This document shows positions 19,432 through 28,761 of a DNA stretch of 64,000 bases, piece after piece. The notes beneath the pieces were generated by a model that did not search any database, was not told the DNA's origin, and was given only the letters and a program-made list of their open reading frames with translations. A program made the translations under genes and the position numbers. The stretch's first letter is position 1. Every line of letters begins with the position of its first letter. This stretch comes from Methylosinus sp. LW4 (GTDB lineage: Bacteria; Pseudomonadota; Alphaproteobacteria; Rhizobiales; Beijerinckiaceae): contig NZ_KB900627.1 of the NCBI RefSeq assembly GCF_000379125.1, positions 510,703 through 574,702 of the forward strand, given 5' to 3'.

Positions 19432-20752
19432 GGGAGTGTCAGGAATTTCGTGTGTGGGCGGGCATGATGGAGAAGAAGGAGATCTCCCATGGCCCGACGC
19501 AAAGAGCCCCGCATCCCTGACGCGCTTCTGGACCAGTTGCTGGCCGGCGCCGATCCCAAGACGGCCTTCGACCCGAACGGCCTGCTCGACGATCTGAAGA
19601 AGGCGTTGGCCGAGCGCGTCCTCAACGCCGAGATGGATCACCACCTTGCGACCGGCGAGGCGGCGAACAGCCGGAACGGCTACGGTCGGAAGTCGGTTGT
19701 GACCGACACCGGCAAGATCGATCTGGATATACCTCGGGATCGGCAGGCGACCTTCGATCCGCAGTTGATCGCCAAATACCAGAGGCGGTTCCCCGGCTTC
19801 GACGACAAGATCATCTCGATGTATGCGCGCGGCATGAGCACGCGGGAGATCGTCGGCCATTTGCGCGAACTCTACGGCGTCGACGTCTCGCCCGATCTGA
19901 TCAGCGCTGTGACCGACGCCGTTCTCGACGAGGTCGCCGCCTGGCAGGCGCGACCGCTGGAGACGACCTATCCGCTGGTCTTCTTCGACGCGATCCGGGT
20001 GAAGATCCGCGACGAGGGCCTGGTCCGCAACAAGGCGGTCCACGTCGCCCTCGGCGTGCGGGCCGACGGCGTCAAGGAGATCCTCGGGCTGTGGCTGGAG
20101 CAGAACGAGGGGCCCAAATTCTGGCTGCGGGTCATGAACGAACTGCGCAATCGCGGCGTCGAGGACATTCTGATCGCCGTCGTCGACGGTTTGAAGGGCT
20201 TTCCCGATGCGATCCAGGCGGTCTTTCCCGAGACGATGGTCCAGACCTGTATTGTCCACCTGTTGCGGCTCAGCCTCGATTTCGTATCCTGGAAGGATCG
20301 CAAGGCCGTGGTCGCCGAGTTGAAGCCGATCTACCAGGCGCTCGACGACGAGGCCGGCGCTGCGGCCCTCGGCGCCTTCGAAGCGAGCGAATGGGGACGG
20401 AAATATCCGGCGATCGCCCAGAGTTGGGCGCCGCGCCTGGGGCGAGGTCGTCCCGTTCTTCGCCTTCCCGAAGGAGGTTCGCCGGCTCATCTACACCACG
20501 AATGCCATCGAGGCGCTGAATTCGAAGCTGCGGCGCGCCGTCCGCGCCCGGGGACACTTCCCCACCGACGAGGCCGCGCTGAAGCTGCTGTTCCTGGTCT
20601 TGAACCGGACCGAGAATGAGTGGACGATGCCGGCACGTGAGTGGAGCCTGACCAAGGCGCAATTCGCCATCCTCTTCGGCGAGCGCTTCACAAGAGCGAT
20701 GGTCTGACGATGTTCAACCCGCCCGCCCACACACGAAATTCCTGACACTCCC
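19432..20752 (+). mobile_element. IS256-family insertion sequence, 1321 bp
   Basis: Perfect 31-bp terminal inverted repeats lie at 19432-19462 and 20722-20752, beginning GGGAGTGTCAGG. They are flanked by an 8-bp direct repeat TGGATCAT (19424-19431 and 20753-20760), the target-site duplication typical of IS256. Both ends and the duplication are intact, so the insertion is recent. It disrupts an istB fragment. The only gene inside is the mutator-type transposase. Confidence 0.95.
19489..20707 (+). pseudogene. IS256-family (mutator) transposase with a frameshift
   Basis: The frame opens MARRKEPRIPDALLDQLL and carries the mutator-type DDE features, including VFFDAIRVKIRD and HVALGVRADGVKEILGLW. 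Near 20425 the frame changes. After IAQSW the expected GEVVPFFAFPKEVRRLIYTT, NAIEALNSKLRRAV and the normal end at TGA 20707 are in another frame. Dropping one G of the GGG at about 20425 restores the protein. The frameshift removes the C-terminal catalytic glutamate region, so this copy should be inactive unless it is a sequence error or is rescued by slippage. The ATG at 19489 follows GGAGATCTCCC. Confidence 0.85.
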
Positions 20753-21047
20753 TGGATCATTGGCACGAGATGATCGGCATACCAACAATCGCCGGGGCCC
20801 TCCTCAACCGCGTCATCCATAAGGCCTATTGGCTCGAGCTCGCTGGCGACAGCCTCCGCAAGCGCCGCTCGGCGCCCGCAAAGCTCGTACAAGCTTGACC
20901 GCCTCCACGCGACGCTCGACGCCGGTGGCCGACATCAAATCGGAATACATGGCCGGCTTCGTCAGAAGCACGCTCGACGGATATCGGGCGTCACATCGCG
21001 CGGCGCGCGAACTTTTCGCACAGCATCGAGGCCGCGCACGGACGCGA

Positions 21048-21113
21048 ATTCGATCTGCGAAATACCTGCACAATCTCATTGAACAGGATCAAGCTCGCAA
21101 ACTGCCTGACTGA
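21048..21113 (+). mobile_element. possible IS6-family transposase scrap
   Basis: The plus strand reads IRSAKYLHNLIEQDQ before a stop. IS6/IS26-type transposases have an almost identical segment (KYLNNLIEQDH) near their last catalytic residue. Only about 20 codons remain, so the call is tentative. The interval 20899-21047 shows nothing I recognise. Confidence 0.4.
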
Positions 21114-21263
21114 TGATAGGGACTCCACTCACTTGTTCCCAATGATCGGACATTGTACCAAAGACTCGCTACAAATTCGATATCGAGGGGCAATAAGGTC
21201 GCGTCTATTCTGTTGCAAGGTCGACAAGCCCTTCAGACCGATTTCGACGAGGAGTTCGAACGA

Positions 21264-21965
21264 ATGCAGCGGATTTTCGACATTCTGCTGTCTGCTTCGG
21301 CGCTGGCGCTACTTTCACCCTTTTTGATTCTGCTCGTGCTTTTATTGAGGTTCACCGGCGAGGGAAAGGTCTTCTTTCGACAAAAGCGGATCGGCAAAGA
21401 TGGCGCGCCCTTCAACCTCTACAAATTCGCGACCATGCTCGAGAATAGTCCGAACATCGGCACAGGAACCGTCACGATAAAGGACGATCCGCGCATTTTG
21501 CCAATGGGAGCTATGCTACGCAGAACAAAAATCAATGAGCTGCCGCAGCTCTTGAACATTCTGCTCGGAGATATGAGCTTGATAGGTCCTCGTCCGCAGA
21601 CCGAGCGATGCTTCGACGCCTTTCCTCTCGCTCTACAGACCATCATCGTGAAGGTGAGACCTGGCCTCTCTGGGCTCGGCTCGGTCGTGTTTAGAGGAGA
21701 GGAAGACATCCTTCCGGGCGAACCCGAGAAGCTCTGCATTTACGATCAGGTCATCGCACCGTACAAGGGACAAATCGAAGCCTGGTACGTCGAGCACGCA
21801 ACGCTCGACACCTACTTCGCTATTATCTCTGTGACGATTTGGACTGTGCTTTTCCCAGGCTCGGATCTGGTATGGCGAGTATTCGCTCACCTCCCCGAGC
21901 CTCCCGACGAATTGAAATCGGCGCTACACTATCCCCCCACCGCTCCGGCTCGCGTCGCCGGCTGA
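21264..21965 (+). CDS. bacterial sugar transferase (undecaprenyl-phosphate sugar-1-phosphate transferase)
   Basis: About 233 residues. A start-proximal helix ([25 protein letters not shown]) is followed by the family hallmarks: [50 protein letters not shown], and [11 protein letters not shown]. These enzymes start exopolysaccharide or O-antigen repeat synthesis by moving a sugar phosphate onto undecaprenyl phosphate. Start set at 21264, with GGAG 8 bases upstream; the frame is open back to 21153. No other polysaccharide genes adjoin it, so it looks like a survivor of a cluster lost among the insertion sequences. Confidence 0.85.
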   Translation: MQRIFDILLSASALALLSPFLILLVLLLRFTGEGKVFFRQKRIGKDGAPFNLYKFATMLENSPNIGTGTVTIKDDPRILPMGAMLRRTKINELPQLLNILLGDMSLIGPRPQTERCFDAFPLALQTIIVKVRPGLSGLGSVVFRGEEDILPGEPEKLCIYDQVIAPYKGQIEAWYVEHATLDTYFAIISVTIWTVLFPGSDLVWRVFAHLPEPPDELKSALHYPPTAPARVAG

Positions 21966-21969
21966 CTGC

Positions 21970-22050
21970 CGTTGCGCCAATGATCACCAGCATGCATTAG
22001 GTCTGCGGCTCCATCCGCGCTTGCAAATAGACGCCGTCGGCCCAGATATG
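21970..22050 (-). mobile_element. IS256-family transposase fragment with a stop
   Basis: The minus strand reads IWADGVYLQARMEPQT, an in-frame TAA, then CMLVIIGAT. This is the central motif of another IS256-family branch. It is opposite in orientation to the fragment at 22150 and unrelated to the near-intact copy at 19.4 kb. Confidence 0.65.
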
Positions 22051-22149
22051 CACGGGTCATGGCGTAACGCTCCTCCGGGAGGTTTGGTCGCCGCCCCCGT
22101 TACACCGCCTTCCTCACGCCGTCATCGCCCACTTTCGTCCATAGCTCCG

Positions 22150-22319
22150 AGGTTATCGGCATCTTTCCGAACGTGAAGGCGATCAAGCGCCTCCTCCGCG
22201 CGTTCCTGTTGGAACAAAATGACGAATGGGCCGTCCAGCGCGACCGCTACATGACCCTGGAATCGATCATCGCTTTGAGCGATGATCCGATCGTCAAGCG
22301 GCCCGCCGTGGCCGCCTGA
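22150..22319 (+). mobile_element. IS256-family transposase C-terminal fragment
   Basis: The plus strand reads IKRLLRAFLLEQNDEWAVQR, then RYMTLESI, a short linker and a TGA at 22317-22319, matching the usual C-terminus of IS256-family transposases. The following bases (about 22355-22385, GAGCTACACCAGGTTCC) resemble the element's right-end region. Confidence 0.65.
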
Positions 22320-22398
22320 TCAAACCGGCTGCCGCCGGAGTCCGTCGAACGGGACCGAGCTGAGCTACACCAGGTTCCGGGACGCGATCCTCAAAAAG

Positions 22399-22764
22399 CT
22401 ATCTGACTGACGAGGGCCAGCGGCCGGTCCAGGCCTGCAGACGACGTCGCAATTCGTCGACCCACTCGGGTTCTGGGAGGCACTTAGACGATCCGCTTCT
22501 GAGTTCTGATTCGGACAGGAGACGGAGACAAGGGGATCGCGGCGAGCAAGGTCGCATCGCCGACACCATGGCAATATCCATTCCTTGGCTGGCGACCCAT
22601 TGCTCCAGATCCGTGAGATAGGCGTCGAGAGCCACCATATCTATACATATAGCAAGTATTGCACGATGAGAATCGCCGTCGACCTCGCTCAAATAAGCCT
22701 GTCGTAGCTCTTTACAGGCCACATAATCCTGAGGATCAAAATAATATATGGCTCTGCTTTTCAT
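22399..22764 (-). CDS. hypothetical protein, foreign-looking composition
   Basis: 121 residues starting MKSRAIYYFDPQDY. I recognise no family. The first half (ILAICIDMVALDAYLTDLEQ) looks like a natural globular helix, and its codons are AT-rich compared with the rest of the window (ATA and TAT are frequent). The second half is basic and Ser/Pro-rich and may be read-through into flanking insertion-sequence debris. It could be a recently acquired gene with a damaged 3' end. The interval 22765-23091 holds nothing I can support. Confidence 0.35.
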   Translation of the reverse strand: MKSRAIYYFDPQDYVACKELRQAYLSEVDGDSHRAILAICIDMVALDAYLTDLEQWVASQGMDIAMVSAMRPCSPRSPCLRLLSESELRSGSSKCLPEPEWVDELRRRLQAWTGRWPSSVR

Positions 22765-23091
22765 CTATATGCTCTGCCTGGCCGCTTTCGGTGAAGCTTT
22801 AGTTAATTGGAGAAAGCGAAAAATGCGTTGCGAAAATACGACCACTTTTTCGTTTCGAGTCGATGCCCGTGCGGTCCGAGGAAAAAATGCGTGATCCGCT
22901 CTACCGACGCCGTGAAAATCAACCCAAGTCGCGGCGTAGCTGTTGATCGGCGACGGGCTCCAGGCCGACAATCAAAGTTCCGGCCCCCAGAGCGATCAAG
23001 CTCCCGTCGGGCGCTTGTTCTCACCCTGGATTTGGCCCTGCGCCGCATCTCCGCGTAGTGCGAACGACATTCCTTTTCGTCGAGGGCGCGC

Positions 23092-23412
23092 TCAGGGAGG
23101 ATGGCGCCTGCGGTCGACAACATTGCTGGACGGGGAGCTTGCTCCAGGCAGCCCGCCAGCCTGTGCGAGCGCGAAGACCAGATCGACCCGGACATGCTTC
23201 GCCGCCCAGCGGACATGACCGTTGTCGAGAGTCTTTTTCGGCCGGTATTTTAGCGGCGTGTCGAGCCAGCGGCCGTCGGAGTTGAGCGCATGGACGACGC
23301 CGCCGATCACCCGGCTTTCGTCACCACGCGCCTTGCCTCTCGTATCGATCGAGAGGTGAGGCGCAATCTTCGAAAGCCGCGCGTCCGTCAGCCTGAATTG
23401 ATTATGCCAGCC
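23092..23412 (-). mobile_element. IS5-family transposase remnant
   Basis: The minus strand reads FRLTDARLSKIAPHLSIDTR, then VIGGVVHALNSDGRW and RWAAKHVRVDLVFALAQAGG. This is the N-terminal half of IS5/IS427-type transposases. The DDE part is missing, and the frame breaks after about 23120. Confidence 0.7.
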
Positions 23413-23468
23413 AGCGCTCTTTGGGCGCGTTGCAGCCAAACTTGCGACGGAACCACCTCGCGAACTCG

Positions 23469-25478
23469 TCATCTCGGCGTGTTCGACGCTCGATCTTCTG
23501 GAGCGATGACGCCTCGTCGTAACAGTTGCGTAACCTCCTCGGCAGGCACAGGACGACTGAAGTAGAAACCTTGAACGCTCTGACATCCCGCCTGAACCAG
23601 GAAATCGAGTTGCCCGACGGTTTCGACGCCCTCGGCGAGCATTTCACATCCGAACTCTCGCACGAGGCCGATCGTGGCGCGAACGATGGTTCCGCTCACC
23701 GGATCGTGCGGCAGTCCGCGCACGAATTGCTGTGCGATCTTGATTCGGTTCACGCGATAGGTGAGCAAATATTCGAGCGAAGAATACCCGGTGCCGAAAT
23801 CATCGATCGCGATGCGAACGCCCAAGGCTCGAATTCGATCGATTGCCGTCGTCTCACCGCGGGAGGATTGCATGAGAACCGATTCTGTCAGCTCGATCTC
23901 GATCGTTCCCGGATCGAGATCACGCATGTCGAGCTCACGCGCGAGATCGGACTCGAATCGCGACGCAGTGAAGAGCTGGGCGGCCGAGACATTGACGCCG
24001 ACGATCGGCGGACAGATTCCGAGATCGCGCCAGAGTCGGGCCTGGCGACAAACATTCGCGAGCGCCCATGCGCCGATCGGCGTGATGAGGCCCGTCCGTT
24101 CGGCGAGCGGTATGAAACCGCCCGGTCCCAGCAGCCCGCGACTGGGATGATTCCATCTGAGCAGCGCCTCGACGCCGATGATCCGTCCAGACGGCCATTC
24201 GATCTCCGGCTGATAATGGAGCTCGAACTCCTCCCTTTCGAGCGCCGAGTTGAGCTCCTCGAACAGGGTCACGCGCTCACGCACAGCGCGGTCGTGCGCC
24301 TCCGAATAGAAGCGGCGCTGATTATATCCCGCGGACTTTGCTTCATAGAGGGCGAGATCGGCGCGCCTCAACAATTCTTCCGGCCCAACGATAGCCGCTC
24401 CGAATACCGAAACGCCGATGCTCACGGAGACAGGGACTTGCTTTCCCATTATCGTGAACGGCGCCGCCACAGAATGGATTATTTTTTCCGCGACCTCCTC
24501 GACCGCCTCTCGGCGTGCGGCGTCCTTGATGAAAATCCCGAATTCGTCGCCGCCGATGCGCGCGATCGAGGCCGTATCGCCTATAGCCTGGCCGATGCGC
24601 TCTGCGGCGGCCCGTAGCAACTCGTCTCCGAACGAATGACCGAGCGTCTCGTTCACTTCCTTGAAGCGATCCAGATCGAGATACAGAACAGCGAATGACG
24701 CGCCGTCTTTTTCGCCGCCGTGAAACGCTTCGGTCACCCATTCCTTGAAGGTCTCGCGATTGGGCAGGCCCGTCAGGAGATCGGTGCGCATCGCACGCGC
24801 CATTTCCTGCTCGGCCTTTTCACGAACCTCGATCTGCTTTTCGAGATCGGCGGCGAGCGCGGCCTGCGCCAGCTCGCGTCGGGCCAACGATACGATCCAA
24901 CGATTGGCGCGCACGCCCAGTAGCAGAAGCGCTAGGACAAAAGCCGCGGACATGAGGCCCATAGTGCTGGACGTCGGCTCCGGCCGGGCGAAAAAAGCCA
25001 AAATGGCCGGCATGGCCGTCGGCGTCCCGAAGCCGAGCATAGCCGGCAGAAACGCCGCGTCGATCGTCACGGAACCCGCGATCATGCCGCCCAGCACGAA
25101 GGCGATGAAAACGTGAAAAGATGGATCGTCGGTGAGCAGGAGGATCGACGCAGACAGCCCCCATAGGCAACCCGTCGCCGTAGCCCCGGCGGCGAAGCGC
25201 AGCGCCCAGCGGCGCGCGGCGTCGTTCGGCTGCGGCTCGCTCTTGTAGAGCCACGAATTGTAGAGCCGCAAGGAGATGACGACGGTCAGCGAACCCACCC
25301 ATAGAAGCAATACCCATCTCGGGTACAAACCCTGCGCTACCCAGGCGGTGAGGACGGCGTTGAGTAGATTGACGGGCAATACCGCCGTGTTTCCATAAAG
25401 GACGCGAACCTGTTCGCTCAGCACCGCCGGATCGAGCGCTCTGGGATCGGCGATCTGCGCTTGCTCTTCGTACGTCAT
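23469..25478 (-). CDS. membrane GGDEF-EAL protein (cyclic-di-GMP turnover)
   Basis: About 669 residues. Five or six N-terminal membrane helices (to about residue 210) are followed by a short coiled coil, then GGDEF and EAL domains. The GGDEF motif is intact (ARIGGDEFGIFI), without the RxxD inhibitory site five residues before it. The EAL domain keeps VEALLRW, VNVSAAQL, ELTES, DDFGTGYSSL, AEGVET and QGFYFSRP; the usual KID is KIA, a variant seen in other family members. It could make or degrade c-di-GMP; the net activity is not predictable. Start chosen at 25478 (MTYEEQAQI); 25520 is also open. It stands alone between insertion-sequence remnants. Confidence 0.9.
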   Translation of the reverse strand: MTYEEQAQIADPRALDPAVLSEQVRVLYGNTAVLPVNLLNAVLTAWVAQGLYPRWVLLLWVGSLTVVISLRLYNSWLYKSEPQPNDAARRWALRFAAGATATGCLWGLSASILLLTDDPSFHVFIAFVLGGMIAGSVTIDAAFLPAMLGFGTPTAMPAILAFFARPEPTSSTMGLMSAAFVLALLLLGVRANRWIVSLARRELAQAALAADLEKQIEVREKAEQEMARAMRTDLLTGLPNRETFKEWVTEAFHGGEKDGASFAVLYLDLDRFKEVNETLGHSFGDELLRAAAERIGQAIGDTASIARIGGDEFGIFIKDAARREAVEEVAEKIIHSVAAPFTIMGKQVPVSVSIGVSVFGAAIVGPEELLRRADLALYEAKSAGYNQRRFYSEAHDRAVRERVTLFEELNSALEREEFELHYQPEIEWPSGRIIGVEALLRWNHPSRGLLGPGGFIPLAERTGLITPIGAWALANVCRQARLWRDLGICPPIVGVNVSAAQLFTASRFESDLARELDMRDLDPGTIEIELTESVLMQSSRGETTAIDRIRALGVRIAIDDFGTGYSSLEYLLTYRVNRIKIAQQFVRGLPHDPVSGTIVRATIGLVREFGCEMLAEGVETVGQLDFLVQAGCQSVQGFYFSRPVPAEEVTQLLRRGVIAPEDRASNTPR

Positions 25479-25844
25479 CCATCCTCCGCCAATTCGACCG
25501 CCCCCTTCCAAAATCGTCATTTGTCAGGCGAATCCTCGTCGAGGAATCGAAAGACGCTCGTCGAGCGCACGCTACTTATCTTTCATGAAAACAACAACTC
25601 CCTCTCCACAACGATGTGCCATAGTATATCTATAGTTGCAATCAATGAGCTACTATCGCCGATTAGAGGCTCTTCGCTGCTCGGCGATGACTAAAATTGG
25701 CTCATCCTCATTTTCCGTGCTGCGGATTGCCGCTTCGAATTCGAACCACTCGGAAAAGGCATGGGATATTGAAATGCGTGTCGCTCGAGAAACATGAGAA
25801 CCGCGGAGGTAAGGTCAACGTGACAGCCGGAGCCGGCCAAGGCG

Positions 25845-25910
25845 CTGTCGCGGGTGCGATGCGACGACGTGTTCATGATGGCTCGGCTCGACCGATTGGC
25901 GCGGTCGCTG
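25845..25910 (+). mobile_element. possible serine-recombinase scrap
   Basis: The plus strand reads DVFMMARLDRLARS, similar to the RLDRLARS helix of resolvase/invertase enzymes. Fewer than 25 codons match, and neither the catalytic serine nor the DNA-binding part is present. Confidence 0.3.
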
Positions 25911-26324
25911 TCGCCACGATCGGAACCCCGGCGTCACGCGCTCGCTCATGCTTTCGTGAGAAGGAACCTCCAAGGACGCGTGTCCGAGCAGCCCCTCTCA
26001 CGCGCGAGTGCGAATAGCTCCGGCCTTATGCGCGGAGCCAAATTTCTCACGGGCCCCGACAATCGCTCGATGATGCGCCTCGGCCCAGCCGATCAGCGCC
26101 CTCAAAGGTTCTAGCGACGGACGTCGTGCTTTGGTGGCCCCGGAACGGCAAATGGCGTGACGCCTTCACCCGGAAATGGCCAGCGAAATCGGAACGGCTG
26201 AACTACGATATCCCCCGCCTGTCAGGAGTCTTCCTTCTGCCTGTCGCTCTCGCCGTGCTGCTGTCGGGGGGCTACTTCAATCTGCCGACGCAGTTTGCTC
26301 AGTAGTCGAACTGTTCTCGCCGCT

Positions 26325-26405
26325 TACGAACGGCGGGTTGATCGTCAGCCAGGCGCTGACGCTCTACACGACGCCGGTCGTATACCGCGCCAGCTTGTCA
26401 GCGAA
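26325..26405 (+). pseudogene. RND efflux pump C-terminal scrap
   Basis: The plus strand reads [19 protein letters not shown], which matches the last membrane helix of HAE-1 RND pumps such as those at 6.7 and 9.9 kb. The rest of that gene is absent, so this is a leftover of a deleted third or duplicated pump. Confidence 0.5.
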
Positions 26406-26478
26406 CCATCTCGCTATGGCGCGGTACGGGCGGGACGGGAGGAAGGCAAGGGGCGGGATCCTACACGGCCCGTCGCTC

Positions 26479-28353
26479 TCAATAATTCAGCGTCGTTCCA
26501 GCGATGTGGAAGATCAGGAAGACATAAGCGATGACAAGTCCACTCGCCGCAAGTCCGCTCTGGTGGAGACACGTCCAATTCCCGCCGACCCGCCTGCGCC
26601 AGAAATCGATGGCCACGAAAACGGCGAATGCAGCGCCGACGACGCCGAGCCAGGCGAAAACATAGATCGCGATCAGCGCCGGATCGAAAGAGTCGTTCAA
26701 AAGGCTGGCGTCGTTTCGCACGGCGAGCATGATGAGAGCCCCGACGACGAGGAGATCGACGAGCAGCGCCGATCTGACGAAAGCGAGCCGATGACGATCC
26801 GCGGCCGGCAGGCGGGACGATCGCTTGCGCCAGCGCCGCCATAGGGCGGCGAGAGGCCAGACCAGCAGCGACAGCAGCGCAAATACGACGCTAGCCGCGA
26901 AGGCGGGGACGATCCAGCGAGCGTCGATCGGCCAGGGGGCGCGCTCCAGCCGCTGTGCGCCGCCGTTGAAGTAGGGCTCGGACCCGAGAACGGCCGACAA
27001 GCGCCAGCCGCTCGATCCCTCGAAGACATTGGCGCCGACGGGCTTCATCGCGCGGCCGGCGCCAAACGGCCAAAAGGCCGTCCGAAGCGTCAGGCCGCCG
27101 TCGGCCTCGACGCGAATGACCTGCTGCTCCGCCAGCGCCAAGACGCTCAGGAAATTGGTCTGCGCCCGGCGGCTTCCCTGATAGTCGCCGGCGAGACGCG
27201 GATCGGCCGGAGAGACGGCTGAGAACGCCTCTTGCGGCCCGATGCGATCCGCCAAGGCCCGCGCGATGTCCTGGGGCTGCGGCTGATCGCTGAAACCGTC
27301 GCGCGAGACGAAAACGCCGAGGCCCTTGTCGCGGAACAGCTCCAGATCGCTGAAAAAGGCCTGCGTGCCGCCACCATGGCCGGTGGCGTCGACGCCGCCA
27401 AGGCGTCGCAGAAAGAAGACGAGTCCGACCTCGGAGCCCGGCTCGGCCAGCGTCAACATCTGCTCGAGCCGAGCAGACGGTAGGATGCGCGCGCCGTCGA
27501 GTTCCCCGCCGTTCAGCAGCGCCCGCATGAATCGGCCCATATCCTCGCCCGTCGCCGTCAGCGCGCCGGCCGGGGCGGCGGCTATGGTCTCGAAATAATC
27601 GACCGGCGGCAGGCCGCGGCTGCGATAGCCTTTCGCCATCATCGGCCCGAGCGCTTCCGGCAGCGGTTGGCGGAAAGTGGCGCGCTCCATGCGCAGCGGC
27701 GCGAGAATGTGACGCTCGACATAATCGACAAAGCTCTCACCCGAGACACGCTCGACGACATAGCCGGCGAGCGCCACGCCGTAATTCGAATAGGCGGTGA
27801 CGTCGCCATTAGGAAAAATTCGCGGCGGCAGAGATTTCGTGACCCAGGCGGAGAGCGGCATGGGCTCGACCGAGCGGGAAAAGAGATCCTTGAAATGCTC
27901 TTCGAAACCAGCGCGATGCGTCAGCAGGAGACGCAATGTGACGGGCCGTCCGCCCGGCGGCGTCGGAATGGAGAAACCGACATAGTCGGAGACGTCCTTA
28001 TCGAGATCGAGCTTTCCTTCGTCGATGAGCTGCATCACCGCTATTCCGGTGAAGAGCTTGGAGATGGAGCCCGGACGAACCAGCGTCCGATCGGCGGTGA
28101 AGGGGCGGCTCGCCTCCTTGTCGGCGACGCCATAGCCCTTGGAAAAGAGCGGGCGTTCGCGATCCACCACCACCACGACGGCGCCCGCGCCGCCATGGTC
28201 GAGCCATTCCTTCATGATCGGATCGACGACCTCAGCGATATCTCTTTCCTCGACAGTGGCGGGCTCGGCCAAAACGCTGAGACCGGCCGCGAACAAAAAG
28301 CCAATGGCGAGCAGGAAAAGCCCCGCCATCCGCGCGAAACGAAAACGCCGCAT
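26479..28353 (-). CDS. class C beta-lactamase-fold serine hydrolase with C-terminal membrane domain
   Basis: 624 residues. A signal peptide (GLFLLAIGFLFAAGLSVLA) precedes a penicillin-binding/AmpC-like fold with SxxK (S96-I-S-K99), YxN (Y188-S-N190) and a C-terminal HGGG standing for the KTG site. Residues about 470-624 form roughly four membrane helices. Such proteins are usually peptidases or esterases rather than antibiotic-degrading enzymes, and the substrate is unknown. The start at 28353 is well placed. It faces away from the receptor gene at 28.8 kb, with no clear operon partner. Confidence 0.88.
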   Translation of the reverse strand: MRRFRFARMAGLFLLAIGFLFAAGLSVLAEPATVEERDIAEVVDPIMKEWLDHGGAGAVVVVVDRERPLFSKGYGVADKEASRPFTADRTLVRPGSISKLFTGIAVMQLIDEGKLDLDKDVSDYVGFSIPTPPGGRPVTLRLLLTHRAGFEEHFKDLFSRSVEPMPLSAWVTKSLPPRIFPNGDVTAYSNYGVALAGYVVERVSGESFVDYVERHILAPLRMERATFRQPLPEALGPMMAKGYRSRGLPPVDYFETIAAAPAGALTATGEDMGRFMRALLNGGELDGARILPSARLEQMLTLAEPGSEVGLVFFLRRLGGVDATGHGGGTQAFFSDLELFRDKGLGVFVSRDGFSDQPQPQDIARALADRIGPQEAFSAVSPADPRLAGDYQGSRRAQTNFLSVLALAEQQVIRVEADGGLTLRTAFWPFGAGRAMKPVGANVFEGSSGWRLSAVLGSEPYFNGGAQRLERAPWPIDARWIVPAFAASVVFALLSLLVWPLAALWRRWRKRSSRLPAADRHRLAFVRSALLVDLLVVGALIMLAVRNDASLLNDSFDPALIAIYVFAWLGVVGAAFAVFVAIDFWRRRVGGNWTCLHQSGLAASGLVIAYVFLIFHIAGTTLNY

Positions 28354-28761
28354 TTTGCAAATCCCTTCTACGAAATCATGGCGGCATCACCGCTCGAGGA
28401 CGACCGTGAGCCCCGCAAGCAAGGATGCTCCGACAAAGTCGAGCGTCGGCGACTTCTCGGGCGCGATTCTGGCGCGAAACGCCATACGACACAAGTTACG
28501 GATTCGACAGCATCTGGCGCGATTTTCACGTTCCTGAGCTTGAACGAGTTCATCGGAATTGGAAAATGCAAATAGGCGTGCAATCTCATTCTAAACGGCG
28601 ATGCTCATTATGCGCGACCCGCCACTGCGCGCATGCCCAGTCGACCTACGGTACGCGTAGGTCGAACGGCCGATATGGCGGAGTTATCGGCTTTCATGGG
28701 GCGGTTCTCATAGGGTAGGCTGCGGCGCGGCCCTGGAAGCCGGCCACGCCGCAAAGCTCGA
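28354..28761. other. intergenic region of about 400 bp with one inverted repeat
   Basis: It lies between the start of the serine hydrolase and the stop of a TonB receptor, both on the minus strand. It should contain the hydrolase promoter. No gene is supported. It holds the inverted repeat listed at 28641-28665. Confidence 0.6.
28641..28665. repeat. 10-bp perfect inverted repeat with 5-base loop
   Basis: TCGACCTACG (28641-28650) pairs with CGTAGGTCGA (28656-28665). No T run follows on either strand, so an operator or a structured 3' end of the receptor mRNA is more likely than an intrinsic terminator. Confidence 0.5.

Larger units (their letters stand above)
19333..20898 (+). pseudogene. istB: istB (IS21 helper ATPase) fragment, interrupted by an IS256-type element
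   Basis: If the inserted element at 19432-20752 and one copy of its target duplication are removed, one frame reads through: ARDLLLIVEDRYDVGSLVIA, SQVPVDHWHEM, then LLNRVIHKAYWLELAGDSLR and a stop at 20898. This is the C-terminal third of IstB, the AAA+ helper of IS21 transposition. The N-terminal part and the istA partner are absent, so it was probably already dead when hit. Confidence 0.8.
25521..26478. other. 958 bp without an intact gene; scraps only
   Basis: No open frame here has convincing coding character. Two scraps are recognisable and listed separately: a serine-recombinase-like piece near 25.87 kb and an RND pump C-terminus near 26.36 kb. The stretch 25560-25690 is AT-rich and may hold the promoter of the GGDEF-EAL gene. 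Confidence 0.6.

Noticed and set aside
19231..20490. Minus-strand open frame of 419 codons
   Set aside because: It is antisense to the IS256 transposase.
26479..28353. Antibiotic-resistance beta-lactamase
   Set aside because: It has the AmpC fold motifs but also a C-terminal membrane domain and HGGG in place of KTG. Such proteins are generally peptidases or esterases of unknown substrate.
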